Below are positions 25,285-34,129 of a stretch of 64,000 nucleotides of DNA, in pieces. The number at the start of each line of letters is the position of its first letter. Within the stretch, counting starts at the first letter, position 1. Position numbers and translations under genes: made by a program. Source of the stretch: Streptomyces asoensis (GTDB lineage: Bacteria > Actinomycetota > Actinomycetes > Streptomycetales > Streptomycetaceae); assembly GCF_013085465.1 (NCBI RefSeq), contig NZ_CP049838.1:1674001-1738000 (forward strand), written 5' to 3'. The notes below the pieces were generated by a model. It did no database searches. It saw only the letters and a program-made list of their open reading frames with translations, and was not told the DNA's origin.

Positions 25285-25335
25285 CATCCATCGCATGAAT
25301 AACGCTGCCTGGGGCGGCCTCGGTGTGGAGGCGTT

Positions 25336-26274
25336 GTGTACCTGTCCGGCCTCGATCTCAATCTCGTCCTGTCCCTGCGGGCGCTGCTGGAGGAACGCAA
25401 CGTCACCCGCGCCGGGCAGCGCATCGGGCTCAGCCAGCCCGCGATGAGCGCGGCCCTGGCCCGTCTGCGCCGTCACTTCGACGACGAGCTGCTCTCCCGC
25501 GTCGGTGGCCAGTACGAGCTCACGGCCCTCGGGCGCGCGCTGCTCGACCGCACCGCCACCGCCTGTGACCTGCTGGAAAGGGTGTTCAGCAGCAGGGCCG
25601 AGTTCGTTCCCGGCAGCGAGGAGCACGAGTTCACCCTGCTCTCCTCCGACTACGCCGTCGCCGTGTTCGGTGCCGAGCTCGCCCGGACCGTGCACGCCGA
25701 GGCTCCCGGGGTACGGCTGCGCTTCCAGCGGCCTCCGACCGACGTGACGGAGGAGACGGCGGCACTGCTCAGCACGGCCGACGGACTGCTGATGCCGCAC
25801 GGCGTCATCAGTGGCTTCCCCACCGTCGAGCTGTTCACCGACGGCTGGGCCTTTCTCGTCGCCGAGACCAACGACGAGGTCGGCGACCGGCTGACCATGG
25901 ACGACCTGGCACGGCTGCCCTGGGTCACCTACCAGCGCACCTACGACGCCCCCGCCGCCCGCCAGTTGAGCATGCTCGGCATCGAACCCCGCGTCGAGGT
26001 CTCCGTCGACAGCTTCCAGGTACTGCCGTTCCTGGTGGCCGGCACCCGCCGGATCGCCCTGGTGCAGCAGCGCCTGGCCGAGCAGCTGCGCGGGGTGGCC
26101 GCCGTACGCGTCATGGCGGCTCCGTACGAGGTGGTCCCTCTCCAGGAAGCCCTGTGGTGGCACCCGGTCCACACCCACGACGCGGCCCATATGTGGCTGC
26201 GCGAGACCGCGGCCCGCGTGGGAGCGGAGCTGAGCGCGCCCGCGTCCGGCCCCCGGGCCGCATCCAAGGCGTGA
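25336..26274 (+). CDS. LysR-family regulator of the aromatic operon
   Basis: A 312-residue protein. The N-terminal helix-turn-helix (LDLNLVLSLRALLEERNVTRAGQRIGLSQPAMSAALARLRRHFDDELL) is the classic LysR domain of the NodD-like branch, followed by a ligand-binding domain with TLLSSDYAVAVF and WWHPVHTHDAAHMWLRE. The GTG start at 25336 has GGAGG 5 nt upstream. It is divergent from the seven-gene catabolic operon and shares its promoter gap, the usual arrangement for a LysR activator of an aromatic pathway. Confidence 0.93.
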   Translation: MYLSGLDLNLVLSLRALLEERNVTRAGQRIGLSQPAMSAALARLRRHFDDELLSRVGGQYELTALGRALLDRTATACDLLERVFSSRAEFVPGSEEHEFTLLSSDYAVAVFGAELARTVHAEAPGVRLRFQRPPTDVTEETAALLSTADGLLMPHGVISGFPTVELFTDGWAFLVAETNDEVGDRLTMDDLARLPWVTYQRTYDAPAARQLSMLGIEPRVEVSVDSFQVLPFLVAGTRRIALVQQRLAEQLRGVAAVRVMAAPYEVVPLQEALWWHPVHTHDAAHMWLRETAARVGAELSAPASGPRAASKA

Positions 26275-26358
26275 ATGATCCACATCTTCGATCTCGATCG
26301 GCCAGGGGGTAGGCAGGTTCCGCGGGGTACCTCATAGTCGTCTCAACCCGGCGCCGGA

Positions 26359-26387
26359 GCCGCCCCGCTCACCGCTGCCGGGGCGGC
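26359..26387 (+). terminator. Hairpin downstream of the LysR gene
   Basis: A 9-bp stem (GCCGCCCCG with CGGGGCGGC) encloses an 11-nt loop, 85 bp beyond the LysR stop. There is no T-run. The remainder of the 26275-26548 gap shows no gene. Confidence 0.55.
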
Positions 26388-26548
26388 GCAGACCCCGGTG
26401 AGCCGGACCTTCGCGACGCCACGGCGATCATCGGTGCCCCCACACTCCGGCCACACCGAGCGCTCCGGATCCGCCCCGTGTTCCGGGCGGACTCACCGAA
26501 ACGGCCGCGCCCCCGTCCCCCTCCCGATACACCAGGTGGAGTTCCCGC

Positions 26549-27847
26549 ATGCCCGCACCCGTGCCCCCGCTCCCGTCCCCGCCGCTCGCCGCCGTCGAGG
26601 ACGCGCCGTCCGAGCAGCCCGTGTCCGGAGCCGGCCACCGGCTTCGCATCACGCTGCTGATGGCCGGCAGCTGTCTGCCCATCCTGGGCGCCGTGCTCAT
26701 CGCCCCCGTCCTGCCGCGGATGCGGGACCACTTCGCCGGCACACCCGGCGTCGAGGCGCTGGTCCCGATGGCCCTGACGATCCCGGCCCTGTCCCTGGCA
26801 CTGCTGGCGCCCATCGCCGGCATCGTCGCCGACCGGCTCGGCCGTGAACGCCTCCTCGTGATCGCCACCGTGCTCTACGCCGTCGTCGGCACCGCCCCGC
26901 TGTGGCTGGACTCCCTCGGCGCCATCGTCGCCAGCCGCGCCCTCGTCGGTGTCGTCGAGGCCGCCATCATGACCTGCTGCACCACGCTGATCGGCGACCA
27001 CTACTCCGGCCGGCAGCGCGACCGCTACCTGGCCATGCAGACGATGTGCGCCGCGATCTCCGCGACGGCCTTCTTCGTCCTGGGCGGCGCGGCGGGATCG
27101 GCCGGCTGGCGCACGCCGTTCTGGGCCTACGCCGTCAGCCTGCTCCTCGCCCCCGCCATGGCCGCCTTCCTGCCCCGACCCCGGCCGACCGACAACACCA
27201 CCGCCCCCTCCCCCACCACACCCGCCGACACGACCACCGCCCCCACCCCCACCACACCCCCCGAGCCGGCCGGGCGCTCCTTCCCTTGGCGGCCGCTGGC
27301 CGGAACGTGTGCGCTCACCGTCTTCGGCGCCGTCCTCTTCTACACCGTCCAGGTGGAGATGGCCTTCCTCCTCGACGACATGGGCGTGACCGACCCCGGC
27401 ATGATCGGGCTCGCCATCGCCGCCTCCAGCATCGCGACCGTGATCGGCGCGGTCGTCTTCACCAGGCTCGGCCGCACCCCGGACACCTGGCTGCCCGCCG
27501 TCTTCGCCCTGTGCGCCCTGGGTTTCGCCGTGATGTGGCTCGCCCCCGACCCCGTCGTGCTGACCGTCGGCGCCGTGATCAACTGCTTCGGCGGCGGCAT
27601 CATGCTGCCGAGCCTGCTCACCCTCGCGCTGTCCAAGCTCGACTACGCCGACCGCGGCCGCGGCACCGGACTGTGGACGGGTTCCTTCTTCATCGGCCAG
27701 TTCATCTGCCCACTCGTGGTCCTCGCGCTCACCTCGGCCGTCGGCAGTCCGGCGGGCGCCCTGGGCGTGCTCGCGGTCGCCGGATCGGTCGGGGCGATCG
27801 GACTGGGCCTCGCCGCCCGTCGGCACGTGCCCCTCACCGCGAGGTGA
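26549..27847 (+). CDS. MFS transporter
   Basis: A 432-residue inner-membrane transporter with about 12 hydrophobic segments and the loop 2-3 motif A (GIVADRLGRERLL). The central cytoplasmic loop contains a Thr/Pro/Ala low-complexity stretch (TTAPSPTTPADTT, then TTAPTPTTPPEPA) built from near-repeats at 27190-27260. The ATG at 26549 has AGGTGGAG upstream. It resembles drug or metabolite proton antiporters. It follows the LysR gene in the same direction but behind a hairpin, so it is probably a separate unit; a role in import or export of the aromatic substrate is possible but unproven. Confidence 0.88.
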   Translation: MPAPVPPLPSPPLAAVEDAPSEQPVSGAGHRLRITLLMAGSCLPILGAVLIAPVLPRMRDHFAGTPGVEALVPMALTIPALSLALLAPIAGIVADRLGRERLLVIATVLYAVVGTAPLWLDSLGAIVASRALVGVVEAAIMTCCTTLIGDHYSGRQRDRYLAMQTMCAAISATAFFVLGGAAGSAGWRTPFWAYAVSLLLAPAMAAFLPRPRPTDNTTAPSPTTPADTTTAPTPTTPPEPAGRSFPWRPLAGTCALTVFGAVLFYTVQVEMAFLLDDMGVTDPGMIGLAIAASSIATVIGAVVFTRLGRTPDTWLPAVFALCALGFAVMWLAPDPVVLTVGAVINCFGGGIMLPSLLTLALSKLDYADRGRGTGLWTGSFFIGQFICPLVVLALTSAVGSPAGALGVLAVAGSVGAIGLGLAARRHVPLTAR

Positions 27848-27859
27848 CGATCCTCCCGC

Positions 27860-27879
27860 GCGCCCGACGGGCCGGGCGC
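27860..27879. terminator. Short hairpin between convergent genes
   Basis: GCGCCCG and CGGGCGC form a 7-bp stem with a 6-nt loop in the 46-bp gap between the convergent MFS and Rrf2 genes. Weak on its own, but in the right place. Confidence 0.45.
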
Positions 27880-27893
27880 AAGGTGCTCCGGTC

Positions 27894-28370
27894 TCAGGTG
27901 TCGGCCGGGCTCAGCCAGGCGCCGATGCCGGCGAGGGCGCCGTTCCCGTAGTCGGACTCGACGTCGTTGGCCAGGTCGGCGATGGTGACGGACCCCAGGG
28001 ACGCGCGCCACGCCGACTCGGCGGAGGCCATGGCACGGGAGATCGCACACGGCGCGGTGCAGGCCTCGGGCGGACTCGCCATCGGGCCGCGTTGGCGGAT
28101 CTCCGTACAGACGAAGGCCGGGCCGGGCCCGTCGATCGCCTCGACGACGTCGAGCACTGTGATCAACGCGGGCGACCGGGTCAGGACGTAGCCGCCCGAC
28201 TTTCCCTGCACCGCCTGCACAAGCCCGGCGCGCGAAAGGGCCTGGAGCTGCTTGGCGAGATAGGTGGGCGGGACATCGTGCAGCTGCGCGAGCCGCGCCG
28301 CCGGCACCGGCTCCTCCACCGAGGTCAGCACGACACAGCAGTGCAGAGCCCACTCCACGCCACCGGACAT
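27894..28370 (-). CDS. Rrf2-family regulator with cysteine cluster
   Basis: A 158-residue winged-helix protein. The Rrf2 pattern is seen in GGVEWALHCCVVL, VPPTYLAKQLQALSRAGLVQAVQGKSGGYVL and ITVLDVVEAIDG. Cys at about 89 (FVCTEI) and a CxxxC pair at about 107/111 (EACTAPCAI) could bind an Fe-S cluster or sense oxidants, though the spacing differs from NsrR (C-x5-C-x7-C). The ATG at 28370 is preferred over the GTG at 28376 because AGGGGG then sits 5 nt upstream. It is divergent from the NmrA-like gene and two matching inverted repeats lie between them. Confidence 0.9.
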   Translation of the reverse strand: MSGGVEWALHCCVVLTSVEEPVPAARLAQLHDVPPTYLAKQLQALSRAGLVQAVQGKSGGYVLTRSPALITVLDVVEAIDGPGPAFVCTEIRQRGPMASPPEACTAPCAISRAMASAESAWRASLGSVTIADLANDVESDYGNGALAGIGAWLSPADT

Positions 28371-28399
28371 TTTCACCCCCTCACCCTACCTGCGCCCCA

Positions 28400-28449
28400 T
28401 TGACACGGACACGAGATGTCCGAGTATCATCCCGGATAGAAAGTGTCCG
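28400..28449 (+). promoter_or_regulatory. Promoter with two Rrf2-type operators
   Basis: A consensus TTGACA at 28400-28405 is followed by CGGACA-CGAGA-TGTCCG (28406-28422), which fills the -35/-10 spacer, and by TATCAT (28425-28430). A second copy, CGGATA-GAAAG-TGTCCG, lies at 28433-28449 with the same 6-5-6 layout, 27 bp downstream. Binding at the first site would block RNA polymerase directly. The promoter points to the NmrA-like gene. Confidence 0.75.
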
Positions 28450-28552
28450 AGTTTATGGGCGGCGCGGCAGTGTCGCTGCGACAGTGATTACATAAGCCGC
28501 ATATCACGTACGGGTCGCGTAACGGGCATGGTCATCGAGGGAAGGGCAGATC

Positions 28553-29284
28553 ATGAAGTTCGCAGTCATCGGCGGCACCGGGCTGATCGGGTCGCAGGTC
28601 GTGGAGAACCTCAACGGGGCCGGACATCAGGCGGTCCCGCACTCACCGTCCACGGGCGTGGACATCATCACCGGCCGAGGCCTCGAGGCAGCGCTCGCGG
28701 GCGCGGACGTCGTCGTCAACCTGTCGAACTCGCCGACCTTCGACGAGGCCTCGCTCGCCTTCTTCCAGACCTCGATGGACAACCTCCTCGCCGCGAGCGA
28801 GAAGGCCGGAGTCGGGCACTTCGTCATCCTCTCCATCGTCGGCGTGGACCGGGTTCCCGACCTGGACTACTACCGGGCGAAGGTCCTCCAGGAGGACATC
28901 CTCAAGGCCGGGGCCGTCCCCTACTCCATCGTCCGCGCCACGCAGTTCATGGAGTTCATGGACGCGGTCCTGTCCTGGACCGCCGACGGTGACACCGTCC
29001 GCCTGCCCGCCACGCCGATCCAGCCGATCGCCGCCGCGGACGTGGCCCGCCTCGTCGCCGAGACGGCCGCGGGCGCACCGCTCAACGGCGTCCTCGACAT
29101 CGCGGGCCCCGACCGCTACCCCCTCGACGAACTCGGCCGGCTCACCCTCGCCGCCAAGAGCGACGCGCGGACCGTCGTCACCGACGACAGCGCCGGCATG
29201 TTCGCCGCGGTCGACGGTGACGTTCTCACCGCCCCGGCCGGCGCCCGCATCGCCCCCACCCGCTACAGCGACTGGCTCTCCTGA
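28553..29284 (+). CDS. NmrA-like NAD(P)-binding protein
   Basis: A 243-residue atypical SDR/NmrA-family protein: GGTGLIGSQVVENLNGAGH (dinucleotide-binding loop), ADVVVNLSNSP and FVILSIVGVDRVPDLDYYRAKVLQEDIL. The fold often serves as a redox-state sensor or reductase; many are induced by thiol or oxidative stress. The ATG at 28553 has GAGGGAAGGG upstream. It is divergent from the Rrf2 regulator and its promoter holds the two candidate operators, so it is the probable direct target of that regulator. Confidence 0.9.
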   Translation: MKFAVIGGTGLIGSQVVENLNGAGHQAVPHSPSTGVDIITGRGLEAALAGADVVVNLSNSPTFDEASLAFFQTSMDNLLAASEKAGVGHFVILSIVGVDRVPDLDYYRAKVLQEDILKAGAVPYSIVRATQFMEFMDAVLSWTADGDTVRLPATPIQPIAAADVARLVAETAAGAPLNGVLDIAGPDRYPLDELGRLTLAAKSDARTVVTDDSAGMFAAVDGDVLTAPAGARIAPTRYSDWLS

Positions 29285-29318
29285 CCGCCGGCACTCCCCC
29301 ACGCGTCGCGTAACGCCA

Positions 29319-29987
29319 TCAGCCCTTGGCCAGGAGTGCCTTGAGCGCGATGTTGAGCTCCAGGACGTTGACCCGGGGCTCGCCGATGAAGCCGAGGGTG
29401 CGGCCGTCGGTGTGCTCGCCGACCAGTCTCCGGACCCGGGCGACGGTCAGGCCGTTCTTCTCGGCGATCCGGTGGACCTGGATGTCCGCGTACTGCGGGG
29501 AGATGTCCGGGTCCAGGCCGGAGCCTGAGGAGGTGACGGCGTCGGCGGGCACGGCCGAGGGGCTGACCTTGTAGTCGGCTGTCGAGTTGTCCTTGACGAC
29601 CGCCGCCTTCGCGGCCGTCACCCAGTCGATCAGGTCCCTGTTGTCCGCGGAGCGGTTGGTGGCGCCGGACAGGATCAGCTTGTACCGGGTGTTGACGCCG
29701 TTGGTGCCGAGGCCGTTCTGCGGGCGGCCCTGGAACCACTTCAGGTCGGGCTCCGGGGTCTCCTGCCCCTTCTCCAGCGGCAGGTTGTACGCCTGGCCGA
29801 TGAGCGAGGAGCCGACGACCTTGCCGTCCGCCTTGATCTCGGAGCCGTTCGCCTTGTCGCCGAACAGCCCCTGGGCGATGCCGGTGACGACCAGCGGGTA
29901 GATGACGCCGGTGACCAGGGTCAGCACGAGGAGGGCGCGCAGGCCCGCCCCGAGCAACCGGGCGGTGTTTGCCAGGGAGTTGTTCAT
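29319..29987 (-). CDS. kdpC: KdpC, potassium-transporting ATPase subunit C
   Basis: A 222-residue single-span membrane protein that stabilises ATP binding in the Kdp complex. An N-terminal membrane segment (LRALLVLTLVTGVIYPLVVTGIAQ) is followed by the extracytoplasmic KdpC domain with SLIGQAY, WFQGRPQ, SGSGLDPDISPQYA and the C-terminal GEPRVNVLELN. The ATG at 29987 lies 6 bp after the kdpB stop. It is the last gene of the operon and converges with the NmrA-like gene. Confidence 0.97.
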   Translation of the reverse strand: MNNSLANTARLLGAGLRALLVLTLVTGVIYPLVVTGIAQGLFGDKANGSEIKADGKVVGSSLIGQAYNLPLEKGQETPEPDLKWFQGRPQNGLGTNGVNTRYKLILSGATNRSADNRDLIDWVTAAKAAVVKDNSTADYKVSPSAVPADAVTSSGSGLDPDISPQYADIQVHRIAEKNGLTVARVRRLVGEHTDGRTLGFIGEPRVNVLELNIALKALLAKG

Positions 29988-29993
29988 GGCGGT

Positions 29994-32123
29994 TCAGCCG
30001 ATCCCGGGGATGAGGGAGATGAGCAGGTCGATGAGCTTGATGCCGACGAAGGGCGCTACCAGGCCGCCGATGCCGTAGATCGTCAGGTTGCGGCGGAGCA
30101 TCTTGTCCGCGCTCACCGGCCGGTACCGCACGCCCCTCAGGGACAGCGGGACCAGGGCGATGATGATCAGCGCGTTGAAGATGACGGCGGACAGGATCGC
30201 GGAGTCCGGGGAGGACAGGCCCATGATGTTGAGCCTGTCCAGGCCGGGATAGACCGCCGCGAACAGCGCGGGGATGATCGCGAAGTACTTGGCGACGTCG
30301 TTGGCGATGGAGAACGTCGTCAACGCGCCCCGGGTGATGAGAAGTTGCTTGCCGATCTCGACGATCTCGATGAGCTTGGTCGGGTTGGAGTCGAGGTCGA
30401 CCATGTTGCCGGCCTCCTTCGCGGCCGACGTACCCGTGTTCATCGCGACACCGACGTCCGCCTGGGCCAGCGCGGGTGCGTCGTTGGTGCCGTCGCCGGT
30501 CATCGCGACGAGCTTGCCGCCCGCCTGCTCCCGTTTGATGAGCGCCATCTTGTCCTCGGGGGTGGCCTCCGCGAGGAAGTCGTCGACACCGGCCTCCTCG
30601 GCGATCGCCTTCGCCGTGAGCGGGTTGTCGCCCGTGATCATGATGGTCTTGATGCCCATACGGCGCAGCTCGTCGAACCGCTCGCGCATGCCGTCCTTGA
30701 CGACGTCCTTGAGGTGGATGACGCCCAACACCCGTGCCCCGTCGGTGCCTTCGGTGGCCACGAGCAGCGGCGTGCCGCCCGCCTCGGAGATCCGGTCGGT
30801 GAGCGCGCCGGCGTCCTCGGACACCTCGCCGCCCCGCTCCCGCACCCAGGCGACGACCGAACCGGCCGCGCCCTTGCGGATCTTGCGGCCGTCGACGTCC
30901 ACGCCCGACATCCGGGTCTGGGCGGTGAAGGCGATCCAATCGGCGCCGGCCAGTTCGCCCTGATGGCGCTCCCTCAGCCCGTACCTCTCCTTCGCCAGGA
31001 CGACGATGGAGCGGCCCTCAGGCGTCTCGTCGGCCAGCGACGACAGCTGGGCGGCGTCGGCGAGTTCGGCCTCGCCGGTGCCGCGCACCGGCACGAACTC
31101 GGCGGCCTGGCGGTTGCCCAGGGTGATGGTGCCGGTCTTGTCGAGCAGCAGGGTCGAGACGTCACCCGCGGCCTCGACGGCCCGGCCGGACATGGCCAGG
31201 ACGTTCCTCTGCACCAGGCGGTCCATGCCCGCGATGCCGATCGCCGACAGCAGCGCGCCGATCGTGGTGGGGATGAGACAGACCAGCAGTGCCACCAGCA
31301 CGACCATCGTCAGATGCGTGCCCGCGTAGTCCGCGAACGGCGGCAGCGTCGCCACCGCCAGCAGGAAGACGATCGTGAGCGAGGCGAGCAGGATGTTCAG
31401 CGCGATCTCGTTCGGCGTCTTCTGCCGGGCCGCGCCCTCGACCAGGCTGATCATCCGGTCGATGAAGGTCTCGCCCGGCTTCGTCGTGATCCTGATGACG
31501 ATCCGGTCGGAGAGGACCTTCGTGCCGCCGGTGACAGCGCTGCGGTCACCCCCCGACTCACGGATGACGGGCGCCGACTCACCGGTGATCGCCGACTCGT
31601 CGACGCTCGCGACGCCCTCGACGACGTCACCGTCACCCGGGATGACATCACCGGCCTCGCACACGACGAGGTCGCCGATCCTCAACCCGGTTCCCGGGAC
31701 CCGCTCTTCGGAGTTCCCGGCGAGCCGTCGGGCCACCGTGTCGGTCTTGGCCCTGCGCAAGGTGTCGGCCTGCGCCTTGCCTCGGCCCTCGGCGACCGCT
31801 TCCGCCAGGTTGGCGAAGACCACGGTCAGCCACAGCCAGGCGCTGATGGTCCAGCCGAACCAGTCGCCCGGGTCCTTGAAGGAGAACATGGTGGTGAGCA
31901 GGGAACCGATCCACACCACGAACATCACGGGCGACTTGACCATCACCCGCGGGTCTAGTTTGCGGAAGGCGTCCGGCAGGGCCTTGACGAGTTGCCTGGG
32001 GTCGAACAGGCCCGCACCGACGCGGCCCTGGTCCTGGTGACCGGTCGGCACATCCTGGTGCGGCGCCCGTGTCGGGACGGCTGTGGACATCGAGTCCTCT
32101 TGCTTCGTTACGTCGGTCGTCAT
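29994..32123 (-). CDS. kdpB: KdpB, potassium-transporting P-type ATPase
   Basis: A 709-residue catalytic subunit of the high-affinity K+ uptake ATPase. The phosphorylation motif [10 protein letters not shown], the actuator motif [10 protein letters not shown], the hinge [22 protein letters not shown] and the membrane segments are intact. An extended hydrophilic N-terminus of about 55 residues (rich in Asp, Gln, Gly) precedes the first helix and is longer than in E. coli KdpB. The ATG overlaps the kdpA stop by ATGA, so the two subunits are translationally coupled. Confidence 0.97.
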   Translation of the reverse strand: MTTDVTKQEDSMSTAVPTRAPHQDVPTGHQDQGRVGAGLFDPRQLVKALPDAFRKLDPRVMVKSPVMFVVWIGSLLTTMFSFKDPGDWFGWTISAWLWLTVVFANLAEAVAEGRGKAQADTLRRAKTDTVARRLAGNSEERVPGTGLRIGDLVVCEAGDVIPGDGDVVEGVASVDESAITGESAPVIRESGGDRSAVTGGTKVLSDRIVIRITTKPGETFIDRMISLVEGAARQKTPNEIALNILLASLTIVFLLAVATLPPFADYAGTHLTMVVLVALLVCLIPTTIGALLSAIGIAGMDRLVQRNVLAMSGRAVEAAGDVSTLLLDKTGTITLGNRQAAEFVPVRGTGEAELADAAQLSSLADETPEGRSIVVLAKERYGLRERHQGELAGADWIAFTAQTRMSGVDVDGRKIRKGAAGSVVAWVRERGGEVSEDAGALTDRISEAGGTPLLVATEGTDGARVLGVIHLKDVVKDGMRERFDELRRMGIKTIMITGDNPLTAKAIAEEAGVDDFLAEATPEDKMALIKREQAGGKLVAMTGDGTNDAPALAQADVGVAMNTGTSAAKEAGNMVDLDSNPTKLIEIVEIGKQLLITRGALTTFSIANDVAKYFAIIPALFAAVYPGLDRLNIMGLSSPDSAILSAVIFNALIIIALVPLSLRGVRYRPVSADKMLRRNLTIYGIGGLVAPFVGIKLIDLLISLIPGIG

Positions 32124-33784
32124 GACGCCAGCCCTTCGGCGAGCGGTCCCAGCGCGAGCGCCGGGAAGTAGGTCAGGCCGGTGATGATCAGGATCGCGCC
32201 CACCAACAGGCCGGTGAACAGCGGCTTTTCGGTACGCAGGGTGCCCGCCGTCGCCGGGATCGGCCGCTGCTCGGCGAGCGAGCCGGCCAGCGCCAGCACG
32301 AACACCATCGGCAGGAAGCGGCCGAGGAGCATCGCCACGCCCAGGGTGCTGTTGAACCACTGCGTGTCCGCGTTGAGACCGGCGAAGGCCGAGCCGTTGT
32401 TGTTGGACGCCGAGGTGTAGGCGTAGAGGATCTCGGAGAAGCCGTGCGCGCCGGAGTTGGTCATGGAGTCGCCCGGGGTGGGCAGCGCCATCGCCGCGGC
32501 GGCGAAGACCAGAACCAGCGCCGGGGTGACGAGGAGGTAGCAGGCCGCGCACTTGATCTCGCGGGTGCCGATCTTCTTGCCCAGGTACTCGGGGGTCCGG
32601 CCGACCATCAGACCGGCGATGAACACCGCGATGACCGCCATGATCAGCATGCCGTACAGGCCGGAGCCGGTACCGCCGGGCGCGATCTCGCCCAGCATCA
32701 TGCCGAGCATGGTGATGCCGCCGCCCAGGCCGGTGAAGGAGGAGTGGAAGGAGTCCACCGCGCCGGTCGAGGTGAGCGTCGTCGACACCGCGAAGACGGA
32801 CGAGGAACCGACCCCGAAGCGGACCTCCTTGCCCTCCAACGCGCCCCCGGCGATCTGGAGCGCCGGGCCGTGATGGGCGAACTCGGTCCACATCATCAGG
32901 GCGACGAAGCCGACCCAGATGGTGGCCATCGTCGCGAGGATCGCGTAACCCTGCTTGACGGAGCCGACCATGATGCCGAAGGTGCGGGTCAGCGCGAGCG
33001 GGATCACCAGCAGCAGGAAGATCTCGAAGAGGTTCGTGAACGGGGTCGGGTTCTCGAACGGGTGGGCGGAGTTGGCGTTGAAGTAGCCGCCACCGTTGGT
33101 GCCCAGCTCCTTGATGGCCTCCTGGGAGGCGACCGCACCGCCGTTCCACTGCTGCGAGCCGCCGAAGAACTGGCCGACCTCGTGAATGCCGGAGAAGTTC
33201 TGGATGGCGCCGCAGGCGACCAGGACGATCGCGGCGCCGACGGCGAGCGGCAGCAGGAGGCGGACGGTCCCGCGCACCAGGTCCGACCAGAAATTGCCCA
33301 GCTCACCGGTACGGGATCGGGCGAACCCCCGTACGAGGGCCACCGCGACGGCGATGCCGACGGCCGCGGAGACGAAGTTCTGCACCGCCAGGCCGGCCGT
33401 CTGCACGACGTGGCCCATGGCCTGCTCGCCGTAGTACGACTGCCAGTTGGTGTTCGTGACGAAGGACGCGGCGGTGTTGAACGCCTGGTCCGGGTCGATC
33501 GCCCTGAAGCCCAGCGAGCCGGGCAGATGCCCCTGGAGCCGCTGGAGCAGATACAGGAAGAGGACGCCGACCGCGGAGAAGGCCAGCACGCCCCGCAGGT
33601 AGGCGGGCCAGCGCATCTCGGTGTTCGGGTCGGCGCCGATGGCCTTGTAGATCCACTTCTCGACGCGCCAGTGTGTGTCGGTGGAGTAGACCCTGGCCAT
33701 GTAGGCGCCGAGGGGGACGTAGGCGAGCGCCAGCGCCGCTGTGAGAGCCAGCAGCTGGAGCACGCCGGCGAGTACGGGACCCAT
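32120..33784 (-). CDS. kdpA: KdpA, potassium-binding subunit
   Basis: A 554-residue, roughly 10-helix membrane protein of the superfamily of K+ transporters. The selectivity-filter-like repeats include [40 protein letters not shown] and [15 protein letters not shown]. The length is normal. The gene follows kdpF by 6 bp and overlaps kdpB. In bacteria this operon is induced by K+ limitation or osmotic stress through KdpDE, but no kdpD or kdpE is present in the window. Confidence 0.97.
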   Translation of the reverse strand: MGPVLAGVLQLLALTAALALAYVPLGAYMARVYSTDTHWRVEKWIYKAIGADPNTEMRWPAYLRGVLAFSAVGVLFLYLLQRLQGHLPGSLGFRAIDPDQAFNTAASFVTNTNWQSYYGEQAMGHVVQTAGLAVQNFVSAAVGIAVAVALVRGFARSRTGELGNFWSDLVRGTVRLLLPLAVGAAIVLVACGAIQNFSGIHEVGQFFGGSQQWNGGAVASQEAIKELGTNGGGYFNANSAHPFENPTPFTNLFEIFLLLVIPLALTRTFGIMVGSVKQGYAILATMATIWVGFVALMMWTEFAHHGPALQIAGGALEGKEVRFGVGSSSVFAVSTTLTSTGAVDSFHSSFTGLGGGITMLGMMLGEIAPGGTGSGLYGMLIMAVIAVFIAGLMVGRTPEYLGKKIGTREIKCAACYLLVTPALVLVFAAAAMALPTPGDSMTNSGAHGFSEILYAYTSASNNNGSAFAGLNADTQWFNSTLGVAMLLGRFLPMVFVLALAGSLAEQRPIPATAGTLRTEKPLFTGLLVGAILIITGLTYFPALALGPLAEGLAS

Positions 33785-33790
33785 GGCCGC

Positions 33791-33880
33791 TCAGAACCTC
33801 TCCGGGAAGATCAGGGCGAGGACCAGATAGCCCAGCAGGGCGACGGCCACGACGAGGCCGACGATGTTCTCGGCGGTCAC
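33791..33880 (-). CDS. kdpF: KdpF, small subunit
   Basis: A 29-residue single-helix membrane peptide (NIVGLVVAVALLGYLVLALIFPERF). The helix and the PERF end are typical of KdpF, which stabilises the KdpABC complex. The GTG start at 33880 overlaps the TGA of the preceding 27-residue frame (GTGA), so it is coupled to that frame. It is easily missed by gene callers because of size. Confidence 0.93.
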   Translation of the reverse strand: MTAENIVGLVVAVALLGYLVLALIFPERF

Positions 33881-33960
33881 AGCTTGGTCACCCCCTTGGC
33901 GACGAGGGCCACCAGCGCGAAGACCGCGATCGTGGTGACGACGAAGGCCGGATCGGCCAT
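33877..33960 (-). CDS. 27-residue membrane peptide gene leading the kdp operon
   Basis: A short frame reads MADPAFVVTTIAVFALVALVAKGVTKL. It has one predicted membrane helix and a basic end. The ATG at 33960 has AAGGAG 7 nt upstream, a better site than that of kdpF, and its stop overlaps the kdpF start by 4 nt, exactly as kdpA and kdpB overlap. The coupling and helix argue that it is translated. It may be an extra small Kdp subunit or a leader peptide that sets translation of kdpF. It is not one of the named Kdp subunits I know. Confidence 0.75.
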   Translation of the reverse strand: MADPAFVVTTIAVFALVALVAKGVTKL

Positions 33961-34104
33961 CGCGAACTCCTTGGAGAGGGTCGGAAGAGGTACGGACAGG
34001 TCGAGAGAACACCGTCCGTGGCCGGAAACGACCGTCGTTGACACGTCCCTGACGGCGGCGTCCACGCCTTTGACGCCGCCCTTACGGCCGGCGGTCGGTG
34101 GTGG

Positions 34105-34126
34105 GGTCCGCGGGGGGGCGCGGACC
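34105..34126 (-). terminator. Hairpin after the PP2C phosphatase gene
   Basis: An 8-bp stem (GGTCCGCG with CGCGGACC) closes a six-G loop, directly after the stop of the leftward phosphatase at 34130 and before the kdp leader (33961-34104). It should insulate the kdp operon from upstream transcription. Confidence 0.65.
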
Positions 34127-34129
34127 GGG

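Noticed and set aside
26369..27826. A 485-codon minus-strand frame opposite the MFS gene
   Set aside because: Low-complexity Gly/Glu/Asp shadow of a membrane protein gene; no start signal.
33961..34104. Possible c-di-AMP riboswitch in the kdp leader
   Set aside because: Considered because kdp operons of some Gram-positives carry one, but the leader is short and I could not fold the conserved core by eye.
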